From Vitrella brassicaformis (Eukaryota > Sar > Vitrellaceae): a stretch of DNA of 64,000 bases. The translations under genes and the position numbers were made by a program. The notes under the pieces are model-generated. The model was not told where the DNA came from, did not search any database, and saw only the letters and a list, made by a program, of their open reading frames with translations. The stretch lies in contig CDMY01000224.1 of assembly GCA_001179505.1 (NCBI GenBank), positions 1 to 64,000 of the forward strand, given 5' to 3'. Below, piece after piece: positions 1 to 9,760 of this stretch; within the stretch, counting starts at the first letter, position 1; each line of letters starts with the position of its first letter.

Positions 1-74
1 AATTCATCCATCCGTCCATATGCGTAGGGATGAAGAAGCGTAGGGAAGATGACCAGACTGTGTGACGCATTGAC
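1..74 (+). repeat. Left terminal inverted repeat, 74 bp
   Basis: Perfect inverted match to 2001-2074. The arm contains an ATCC-rich outer part and a GCGTAGGGATGAAGAAGCG core. It may continue to the left of the window. Confidence 0.9.
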
Positions 75-256
75 TTATGTTGTAACCGTCGGCATTGTCT
101 ACTCACGGCCGTTGCGGTCTCTTGATGTCCCTGTCTGTAGTGGTGGGCAATGCGGTCTCTTGATGCAAACAAACATGCTCCCGAACCCACCACCCCCCCG
201 CCCCTGTCTGTGTGTATGGACACCACTAATCAACTCTGTACATACAAGCAATCCAA

Positions 257-1639
257 TCACCGTTCCTCGCCTCTCTGCACCCATTCCACACGGCCGCCCT
301 CTCGCCAGCACCTCTTGTACACGATCGGCCGCCCGTTTGGAAAGAGGGCAGATGGGTCTGGATGGCCCCTCATGAAGCGCCACTTGGCCCGCAGCTGGTC
401 GGGGAAATGGCTCGGCTCGCACTGCGGGCTGGTGCTGCAATGCCACACGCAGAACGAACAGGGACGAGAATGATGCATGCAGTCATGTGTGTAAGAATAT
501 CTGGTCGCTTCCTTGCCTGCAGTGTTTGAGGATGAAGGCATCGTTTGCATTAATAAGGAAGTCCAGCAGGTCATCCGGCATCGTCGAACCACTGCCCGCC
601 TCCTCAGGCGCGACGGCAATCGCATACTCTGCACATCACATCCATCACGGCGACGAAACACAACAAAACACGGGCGCATTGATGCTTTGCTTTCTACATG
701 TCAGCGGCTCAGTGGCTGACCGTCATGGGATGGATTGTAGTATTCGACCGGGTTGCCGTCACTGGAGCTGCTCGCCCAGTGGCGCAACGGCAGCGACACG
801 CTCGGCAAGGCGTCTTGAGCAAACACGACGGGCCCGACGTGGCCACTGCGGCTATCCATGGCCATGCCCCACACACGCACGCGCCGCGTCCCACTCTCCT
901 CCACAGTGTTGACCACATCCACGCAGCACACGCGCAGCCGACACTCCACCGTCGGCAGCTGGTGGAACAGGCCGAGACCCACGGCCAGATTCCTGCGGGA
1001 CATGGCCGCTGGGCGAGACCCAGGGTGGTCGGCGAAGGCACCCAACAGGTGCAGCTCGGCCCGGTAGGGGGGTAGGGTGGGGGGAGGGGAGGGCAGGAGG
1101 GCTTCGATCCGCGCCCTCAGGTTCCTGTCTTGGTTGAGTGCGCCGTCCATGTGGCAGCAAATACATAGGGAGCGGCCGGGGAGCTGCACCCGGAGAAGGG
1201 CAATCACGCATGTTGTTGCGTCCTGCATACACACGCGGCAGGCAGGCAGGCATGCTTTGCATCTGGCCTGGTGTGTGTGGCTCTTCTCCCAGATCACCTG
1301 TGACCCGATTAGAAGCGACTGCTGCTGGTGCTGCTGCGAAGAGGGCGGATTGCCGTCTATCGACGGCGCCGCATCACTAAAAGTGAACGCCCACTCCGCC
1401 TGGTGGCAATAAATGGCACTGTCTGCCTGCACGAGGCCCACATCCTCCTTGACGAACGCCAGCGTTGCGGCTGATGTGTAGCGCTCGGCAGGTATGTCCT
1501 GCTGCTGTATGGGCCGGGCTGCTGGTGGCTGTATAGATGGGTGAACAAGCACACCCTCGTGGCGCTTCAGGGCAGCAAGCACAGACTCGAGTGCGGGAGC
1601 CGATTCAGGGAGCCTCTCTCCATCAACCAGCAGGACCAT
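257..1639 (-). CDS. NTAN1: Protein N-terminal asparagine amidohydrolase (NTAN1-like)
   Basis: NTAN1 deamidates N-terminal Asn to Asp, feeding the Arg/N-degron pathway. The predicted protein starts MVLLVDGERLPES, like the animal NTAN1 N-terminus. It has the conserved GSQDATTC block, whose Cys is the expected nucleophile, then an AELHLLGAFADH block, and a C-terminal CSTSPQCEPSHF segment matching the human STSPLAEPPHF region. I infer four exons: 1639-1298, 1222-721, 628-517 and 434-257. They sum to 1134 bases, an exact 377 codons plus stop; human NTAN1 is about 310 residues. Intron 3 needs a GC donor (CAG|GCAAGG), because no GT donor precedes the in-frame stop. The start is the first ATG and fits the family N-terminus. 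The gene looks intact and lies wholly inside the inverted-repeat segment. Family call is strong; exon borders are inferred. Confidence 0.88.
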
Positions 1640-2000
1640 GGGGATAGCGCTACGAGGGCCTCGTGTTGATCACTGATCTGATGACGGTAGCACACGCGCA
1701 CGAGTGGATCAGGTGTGTGTTGAAGGCTTCCTTCCTACCTCTTGCTAGCACTCTGCTCCGTCTACGCAGAAATCTCCCCGCGACAAGACGCCCCGATCTC
1801 CACCGCGCGCTTCGCCCCGTCTTCTTGGCCCCCAGACTTGGGGTGAGAGGTACGGGTACAACACGCGAGAGTGGTGGTCGACATGCCGATGGCGTGAGCT
1901 AAGCGAGGAAGATTGCGCTGTGCCGCTGATTGGATGAGTAACGATAGTGGATGAGTAACGAAGACGCATATGATGGCAATGCACGCATTTGAATGTATAC
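1640..2000. other. Upstream flank of the NTAN1-like gene inside the inverted repeats
   Basis: No convincing coding sequence is seen here. The stretch includes two near-identical GGATGAGTAACG words at about 1935-1960 and one GATTGG (CCAAT-type) site near 1930. It presumably holds the promoter of the minus-strand NTAN1-like gene. Confidence 0.3.
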
Positions 2001-2074
2001 GTCAATGCGTCACACAGTCTGGTCATCTTCCCTACGCTTCTTCATCCCTACGCATATGGACGGATGGATGAATT
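2001..2074 (-). repeat. Right terminal inverted repeat, 74 bp
   Basis: Reverse complement of 1-74 with no mismatch. The sequence immediately outside is GATGGTTGGTTGG, the place to look for a target-site duplication once the left flank is known. Confidence 0.9.
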
Positions 2075-2177
2075 GATGGTTGGTTGGTTGGATCATTCAT
2101 TCATTGGTCGGCTGCATGTTCCTTCTCTGTCTCTGTGTGTTTGTCATGCAACGAGTGGTATGAGATCAGTCAGTCGG

Positions 2178-2438
2178 TCAGTTGGCGAAGATCATCTTGC
2201 CGCCCGCGCTGAACTTGCCGCAGCCTACACACACACAGCACACACACACACACACAAAGGAGACACACGAGTGGATGAGATGCACCCACCCTCCCACTGA
2301 CTGACTGACTGGTAGCCATGTACGTGTTTGTGTCCACTTGCCGTTGATTTCGGCGCCCTGGATTGCCTGCTCGAGCATCAGCAGGTATGAGCACGACGTG
2401 CACTCGACGCGTCTGCACTCACCCACCCACCCCGCCAT
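2178..2438 (-). CDS. Small Cys-containing ORF, or terminal exons of a larger gene
   Basis: Not recognised. From the ATG at 2438, one exon encodes a short peptide with a VECTSCSYLLMLEQAIQG stretch. A second exon, ending at 2178, encodes CGKFSAGGKMIFAN. They join in frame across a TG-rich intron only if the donor is GC (AACG|GCAAGTGG) and the acceptor is GTGTGTAG. The joined product would be about 47 residues with a Cys-x2-Cys and a later Cys, possibly a small metal site. It could instead be the 3' end of the cysteine-rich gene upstream (2855-9286), although that gene has a plausible stop at 2855. Lying 104 bp outside the right inverted repeat, it appears not to be part of that element. Confidence 0.35.
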   Translation of the reverse strand: MAGWVGECRRVECTSCSYLLMLEQAIQGAEINGKWTQTRTWLPVSQSVGGWVHLIHSCVSFVCVCVCCVCVGCGKFSAGGKMIFAN

Positions 2439-2854
2439 CCAGCGAGACCGAGCAGCACAGAACGGTGCAGGTGTTGTGTTGCACAGCGTCAGTCATGCGT
2501 GTCTCTGATCGTCTGTCTGTCTGTCTGTCCATTTATTTACCCGAATCCGTATGCGAGCCAACGAATTGGAATATTTTGAGGACAGCACTCCTGAGCATTC
2601 ACACGCATTTGAATATATAGGGGACAGCATTGGATGTTTGCACTCAACATGAAAGCACTTGGTATCATCAGAGGGCACGAGTGAACCGCTGGTACACAAG
2701 GAAGGCATCACCACGCACACATGGACGAATGAATGAATGGATAGCACGCCAAAAAAGAACATAACATGCACACACTAGCGACCTACTAGACGATCATGGG
2801 CACATCGATAACCAGCGAAAGGAGAATGTGCACACATGCACTGCACCCACCTAT
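2439..2854. other. Non-coding spacer with short repeats
   Basis: No supported gene. The stretch contains a (CTGT)n run near 2514-2528 and an imperfect direct repeat near 2570-2635 (GAATATnTnnGGACAGCA twice). It also repeats the word CACGCATTTGAAT, which occurs at 1983-1995 just inside the right inverted repeat. Confidence 0.4.
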
Positions 2855-5800
2855 CTATCTCACGACAGGCCCCAGGGGATATGAACAACAAGTCCTGTGT
2901 CTTCTCTTGTCACTATTTCTCTGCACATGCCGCCGCCGCGACTGGCCTATCCTTAGCCTAAACCTTCGCAGGCGGTCGGTCTCGGAGTCCTTCCGCCAGG
3001 CCAGCCCCTCGTTGATATCACGTTCCCTCACGGGCATTCTTTTTTCCTCGGCCGCATAGACACCCCAGCCGCCAATCCATCCGCGTCTTGGCCTGTGAGG
3101 CCGTCGGCCCTCACCGATGCGCTTCAGTGACTGCTGCTGGTGCAAGGACATTGTGAGATTGCTCTTAGGCGTGTGGAGAGTCGAGGTGCGGGGCTCTTCC
3201 TCCTCATCAACACCCTCTGACTCTTCCCGAGTGGCTGACACAACACAACACAACACAACACACACACACGTGCCCGGAGACAGAGAGGGATAGAGGGAGC
3301 GGCCAAACACACACGACAGACACGTACATTTGTCGCAGAGTGGGAAGAGCACCCGGCCTGCCCTGAAGCTTCCCCCGGTGCTGATGGTCCGTGAGGTGTC
3401 ATAAAGATTGCACCACGTGTCTCCCACACTGTCGGGGTGCCGCTCCCGCTGGACCTCATAGCAGCCGATGAACGGCACTCTATACTTGAGCATCTCATCC
3501 AACAAATAGCCCCTGCAAGGCAACACAGTAGGTAGAGCACCTGATCACACCAGAGAGAGACACCCAGAGAGAGTATCCATTGGCGGGCACGATGTGTTGT
3601 GTGAGTGTGTGTCTTGGTGTCTCTCTCCCTCCCCTGTCCTTCCTGCCTGCAAAGCATGTCTTGTTCCGGCTTCCCCCTATATGTGTCGTGCATGCTGTAA
3701 TGGGCGATCTGGTGCACGGGGCCGGTGGACACCCCCATCACACGAGACCGCCGAGCCGGACCCTCACTGTGGTCACACGCCATACCCTCAGCTAACACAT
3801 ACACACACACCGCCACAACAGGGGTGCAGATGTGATATGTGTATAGGCAGGACTGGCTGGCTGGCTGGCCCACCAGTTTCGCTCCTCATGGCTTGGACAA
3901 AGCATCCATCAGAGATGGAGCATGGGCGCTTGGAAGCCGGGTCATATAGTTTGTACCCGGACCACACGCCACTCCGAGACTCCCAACGGTCGGCGCGCTT
4001 GCACAACGTGCATGTTGACGAAGTCTCGTTCCCCACCTCAGCCTGAGTGAAGGAGGGAGACAAACAGACACACAGAAACGACAGACAGAAAGAAAGGACG
4101 ATGTCCTCTTGGCGCTTGATTTGTGAAGCGCTGCAGCCTCCCTCGCGGCCGTCCGTCCACCTGGAGTGAGTATGCGGCACATAGTGGCTGGAGTGTGCAT
4201 TCGCCTCTGCACACGGTTTCCTTCCTGGACCTGTCTGTGCCATACGCCTGGCCCAGCCAGTCCATCTCACGCATCACGTCACCCGTGCACTTGAACCCAG
4301 GCTTCATTTCGTACTCGAACGGATAACCGCACAACTTGCTCGGGTGGGAGACTGATCACCACACAGACAGACACACGTTTCGATCCACAAGGGACCGATG
4401 GGGAGGATGTCTGAACAAATCAGTGAGTGTGCAAGCACATTTTTCGCCGAGCCAGAAGTTGGTGGTTGAGTCATCGTCGTAGCTGCAGGTGAACTCCTTG
4501 TTGACGTTTTTGTAGTAGCCGAAGTTGTCTTCCCCGCCCTTCTTGGCCCGCGTAACCGACTTGTCCGGCGCACACGCGCCCTCCGCCGCCTTGCTAGAGT
4601 CCACGTGAAAGTCGTACTTGCCCATGCCCTGGCTGAAGGGGAGGGCACATGGGCTGGGGGCGTTGCACGAGTCACCACGAATGTCGTAGCTGCATTGGGA
4701 GGGGAGGGGGGACCGTAGGAAAGTGAGCCGTTGGGGTGTCTGTCTCTCTCGGTTGTGGCTTGGCTTACGAGAGTATGTCGATGCACTGGTCCTGGGCCTC
4801 GAATGCGATCGGGAAGGGGTCTCCCCAAGTGAGCTCGACCAGTATGTAGTCCCGGCTCTGGGACGTGTCGAAGTTGCATGTGGCCATGAAGTGCGTCCAG
4901 GCAGCGTTGGGGTCCTCAAGCATCGCCTTGAGCACTCCTGCACACACAGAAATATATGCACAGCTGCTGTCGGCCTGCGTCACACAATTCATTCGTCACA
5001 CGCACCATAGTTGACATTGAACGACTCCTTCGGCGGTTCCTTGACCAGCTTGTCCATAGTGGCCATTCTGACGCCAGCGGCCACGACATCGGCGGTGAAA
5101 GGAACTCCCCGGAAGCCTCCCGGCACGCTGTAGTCGGCAAGGCGGATCGACCTTATGAATGTCCAAATGTGGCCCCGCTCCCTGTCGAAGACGCAGTATG
5201 TCCGGGTGGCCTTGCCCGCCACGTTGAACGTGTATATCCCATTGGATGCATCGCGATTCTGCAACACCACCGCACTGCACCCGGGGGAGGCTGCAAGGAA
5301 ACAAAACACCACACGTGCGAACTGCGGGAGACACAGACGGCAGGCTTACGGAAAGGCAGCATGGCGATGTCGATGCCCTTCTCAACTTTCACAGATACAT
5401 ATCGCAGCAAATCAAATCAAATCAGCACAGGGCTCCCTCCACCCATGCTTTGTCCCTTCCTTCCCTACCCATGTGGTTGACGTATTTTGTCCATCCCCTG
5501 ACTTGCTCCGGCCTGACGTTCTTCTGCACTGGCTTGGTGGGGTCGGGGCACGACTGCAGGCAGCACAGGGACGCCCGTGGGTCAGACGGGTTCTCGTAGT
5601 AGTTGAACGCGTTGCAGAGCTCCGCCTCCTGGATGGCCTCGCACTCAGACATGCACAGGTCGACGGACGGCACCGCCGGCACACACCCGCCCCCCACGGC
5701 GAGACACCCGATCACCCAGTCATCGCCCACGCCCACTTCGTGCCAATCTCCAGTGCCCTCTGAGGTAGGGATGGATGCCACACGCAGAGGTCATGTGGTG

Positions 5801-8800
5801 ATTGTTTCAATCCACAAGTGGCTTGGCTGCGTGTCTGGCCTGGTTGACCTACCTTGGCATATGATGTCCTTTTGCATATCGGTGACGATTCGGTCGAAGA
5901 AGTGTGGAATCTTGCTGGCTGAGCACTCCATGGTGAGTGGGTTGTCCCTGTCGCACGTCTTGAGTATCTTGTGAGTGCCCTTTGTCGTGTGCTCACGCAT
6001 CCGGCCAAGGATCTCGCTCGGGTGCTTGACGCGGCAACATCCCTGGCTGCTCTCGGGGGCCACGACTGGGCTCACACACGGACAGGCCCACACAGACACT
6101 TCATGAGCCTTGCATGCGAGACACGGTCGGTCCCTTGTGTCGGCCGTACCGATTCTCTTCCTGACGAATGTCTGCCCCGGCTCTCTGACGATCAGGTAGA
6201 CATCGGGGAACGCCTTGCCGCCAACCACAGCCCGCACGAATCGGCCCACAAAGTCGTTGGGCACCAGAGGCGGGCCCTCGAGCAGCTCCAACTCGGCCGT
6301 CGGGACCTCTTTCACCAACACACAAGGGTCGCCTGCGCATCAATCGGGGGAATACATGAAACGATATATGCCGATACTTCGTGTTAAGCCTGGTCTGTCC
6401 GGTGCCATTATCACGTGACCGACCGTATGTTGTGTCTTTGCATTCGGTATACGTGGCCCGTTTGAAGAGACAGAGCGGCTCGTCATCCCCGACGTCGAAC
6501 CGGCTTGTCCCCATGCACCAGTCGCGGTAGTCGAGGCCAAAGAGGTCGAGGAATGCCGGCATGGGCAGCACATCCAAGAAGAAGATCGTGTCGTTCTTGG
6601 CGTGCCGCTGAAATCGGTAGCGCATACCTGCATGAAGTGACACAGACAGATGCAGAGAAATCAAGGGGCCAATACGTGTGGCAGGCCAGATGGAGGCTGC
6701 TCACGCGGAATGTTTGCGGAGATGTTGACTGCAAGAGGCACGCCAACACGACAAGGAGGGAGGGAGACACAAGAAATGAATGTCATTGAATGCCTCCCCT
6801 CTCTCTCCCTCTTTTCTCTTTCCGCCCATCTGATCTGCGTGTATGTATCACTTCACTCATGAATGATTTTACTCGCTGGCTGGCTGGCTTACATTCGTCG
6901 CAGCCAACCGTCACCTCATCGCCCACGATGAAGAAGCGGCCCTCCTCCATTATCGCCGCCTCGTCCTTGGTCAGCGACAGCCACGCCAGCTCCGCCGCCA
7001 TGCTGCTCGCGTCGCCTTCGCCAGGCTTGCTCACGCCACCCTCGTCACTCGAGCCATCACTGCCGCTGTCATCGCCGCTGTCGCCCGCTCGGCGCACCCG
7101 GACCTCGACGAACTTCGTCTCAGGTGCGTGGTGGTAGCTTCGTAGTGGCGGCAGCTCGTCCACCAGATGTGACCGGGGCTTGCCTGGCGGCTTCTTCCCG
7201 GACGGACGGCCGGCCGCTCTTGCGCGAGTTTCGGCGAGGATTGTCTTTGCGGTCTCACTGATGGTCTGCAGGAATGCCTTGAGTGTCGACGGGCCCACAG
7301 GCGACAGCCGGCGGAACAAGGAATCCACCGATTCCTGATCCATTGGAGCCGACGGCGGGGCGCGCTCGGGCGGCCTGGTGGAATTGCTTGCTGGCTCGTC
7401 GGCTGCCTTCTTTGCTTCATCGCTCGGCGGGGCGGCGATGTTATTGAAGCATGGCTTGCCGAATGGCGTGGTGCAGCAGCGTGGCCTGGTCACCCGCAGC
7501 CTGTACCCGTGGAAGCTGTCGGGCGACACGAGTATGAGGTGCCACTCGAACGCCTCGTCAGGCAGACCACTCGGCTTGGTGTAGTCTGCACACAGACAGC
7601 ATTCATGGCGGACGCATCAATGGATTGATGTGCACAAACAGGCGACACAAACACAAGCAGCCAGCCACTCACAGTTGACTGTTGGCTGACTGACCGGGGT
7701 TTGCGATGAATTTGGCGTTCCAGCTGCGGCAGAAGGCCTTGCCCTCGATCGGAGACGATATCTCCTTCAATAAGGCAGGGCTGGCCAAGCACACAAATAC
7801 GTACGAGAGATCCGTCAACAGGCGCGCGGCTTCACTTACGAGGTGACTTGGAAGTTGCAGGTTTGCAGCTTATCGCAGAACTCCCCGGCGGCAGTGCTGC
7901 ACGAGTAGTGCGTCTCCGTGCACTCGGGCATCACTATCCTCCGGTACAGGCCCGGGTTGTCGCGACGCTCTGAGACATGATCCAAGAGCAGCCAGGCACA
8001 GTCATGTATGCCATGCCTCCCTTCACATGGCGCACCGAGGCATAGGAAGCTGTCTTCCCATGTCTTGCCGCCTTCCTTTGGCCTCCACGGGATGCATGTC
8101 GGGCGGCCGTCCAGACCCTTGCCCAGAGAGGTGAAGACAATGTCGTGGCCGTGGACGTCCATGCGCAGCACAGACGGGCAAGAAGCAAGCATGGGTGCCT
8201 TGACACGCAAAGTGATTTGCAAATTCATTCATGAGCACCTGTGGCCACGACGCCGCAAAGCACAGAAAGCCTTTATCAACGGGATCCACGGCTATGGCGA
8301 CCTCCACACAAATTTTGTCCTCTTCCGCTTGCTCCGACCATCCCATGTCCACGGCGGCCCGCCCAGTCCTGACACAGACGAAGCTCTTCTTCTGCGACAT
8401 GACCTCGATGCACTCATAGACGGACGTCGACATCATCCATCGTTGTGGCGAAGGCAAAGTCGTCGGGGAAGCGCGGCCACGGGCGCAGTTTGCCCTCTGA
8501 ATCCTCGCTTTGGGTCGGCACGGCCAGGTACACATTGATGTACTCCTCCGACGCATCGCTGATGTACTGTCCCGTCCGGGTTCCGCACTGCACACACCCC
8601 CATAAGGATAAAGAATGCGAGCGTGGTTTCTGGCTTTCTTGTGCTTGCTGGTTCTGGGTGGCGGGCTGACCAGGGTTGGGTATTCCCAGGACTTAATCGC
8701 GGTTTTCCTCGGCCCCCTTGGTCCCAAACTTGCCCGAGTAAAAAGCACACTTGCCCGAAGAGAATTGGTACTCCCACAGAAAACAGTCGCTACGCAGCAA

Positions 8801-9286
8801 ACACTTCGAGCAGCATGTCGACAACTTGTCACGCTGAGCCGGAGTAAACGATTCCCAATCATTGCTCGTTGCATCGTCTGGCGAGGGAGCATCCAGGGGC
8901 TCTTCGGCTGCGCGTGCGGCCCTTTCCCGCCTTCTCTGGTGTTGCAGCGTGACGGCAGCTCTTCTCTTGAGCTGCAGGAAGGAGAGCGAGCGGCTCCCCC
9001 GGGGAAAGACATAATTACTGCTGGAGGACGTCTGCAGGAGAGAGACCGCCACAGGGGTTGGGTTGCCGCGGAGCTTCTTGCCGCCCATCAAAGAGCAATC
9101 TGACGAAAGGCACCCACGATAACAGGCATTCTTCCATGGCCAAGCCAAACGGCATGAACATTGCAAACCGTGGCAGGGGAACTCGCTTGTCCCCTGGAAG
9201 ACGTTCCTCTTGGTTACTGTCCGTGTTATCCAGCAGCAGCCAACTGTCGTGAGAAACGAAACCCACCGCCGCCACCACAATGGCAT
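2855..9286 (-). CDS. Large secreted cysteine-rich multidomain protein (PAN/apple-like modules)
   Basis: This is a multi-exon gene whose product is probably secreted. The start ATG at 9286 gives MPLWWRRWVSFLTTVGCCWI, a typical signal peptide. The first exon continues to a PAN/apple-like stretch (CCSKCLLRSDCFLWEY, then SGKCAFYSGKF) near 8720-8830. A second PAN-like block near 5590-5690 reads CMSECEAIQEAELCNAFNYY followed by a CC pair. A segment near 5170-5290 (GCSAVVLQNRDASNGIYTF, then YCVFDRERGHIWTF) recalls the N-terminal part of fibrinogen-type modules. Other Cys-rich exons lie near 3350-3510, 4240-4330, 4450-4690, 4770-4930, 5870-6070, 6420-6620, 6890-7560 and 7840-8230. The 3' exon (2855-3230) is acidic then very basic. 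Exon borders are approximate, and the frame breaks near 8430 without room for a normal intron. An adhesive or wall protein is a guess only. Confidence 0.6.
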
Positions 9287-9760
9287 TGCGGAGGGCCGGG
9301 GAGGGCCGAACAGTCAATGTCCGACCCGATCAGTCAGCGATGTCGTAGGGGATGGGCGGCGGTGGACAGGGGGGAGGGAGGGAGGGTCATGCACTGCACT
9401 GCAGTCGTGAGATTTATGGTAGAAGTGAGGACGGCCTGAAAGCACACACATCACATGCAGCTTGGGGATTGTTGCATGTAGTTGCAAAGGGAAAGTGAAG
9501 CTCTTTCGTTCTACAATGCAGCAGGGAGTGCCACCTCCCGGCTTCCTTTCTGCCCTGGTACCTAGTTCGTTTCTGCCCCACGGTGACCGGGCTGCAGGCG
9601 CCTGGCAGTGCAGGCAGGGAGGGCCTGGAAGACTGTGTGGGTCCGCTGCACTGGTGGCATCATCTTCTGCAGTCGGCATTGCATCCAACCTGGGGAGAGA
9701 AGGGGGAAAGGGATTTGGGGCCCGGGGACTTGCGAGCTTGGCTCGTCACGAGGTGCCCTG
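9287..9760. promoter_or_regulatory. Bidirectional promoter region: Cys-rich gene (-) / peptide:N-glycanase (+)
   Basis: This 474-bp spacer lies between two divergent start codons. It has few microsatellites and no recognisable TATA box. Open frames here lack conserved content and are treated as 5' untranslated or promoter DNA. Shared promoter use is inferred from position. Confidence 0.4.

Larger units (their letters stand above)
1..2074. mobile_element. TIR-bounded segment carrying an NTAN1-like gene
   Basis: The segment is bounded by a perfect 74-bp inverted repeat: bases 1-74 equal the reverse complement of 2001-2074. Between them lies one complete gene (NTAN1-like, minus strand, 257-1639), roughly 200 bp of downstream flank and 360 bp of upstream flank. 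No transposase is visible inside, so this would be a non-autonomous, gene-carrying element (Pack-TIR type) or a locally inverted duplication. The left boundary coincides with the window edge, so target-site duplications cannot be read and the left repeat could extend further out. Beyond base 74 the two arms diverge. Confidence 0.5.

Noticed and set aside
1745-2026. Open frame on the minus strand that starts in the right inverted repeat, and its counterpart at 49-375 on the plus strand.
   Set aside because: Both begin with the same residues only because the inverted repeat is duplicated. They diverge immediately after and show no protein-like conservation.
8433-8777. Possible separate small gene on the minus strand.
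   Set aside because: Its frame overlaps exons of the Cys-rich gene and shows no start context or conserved motif.
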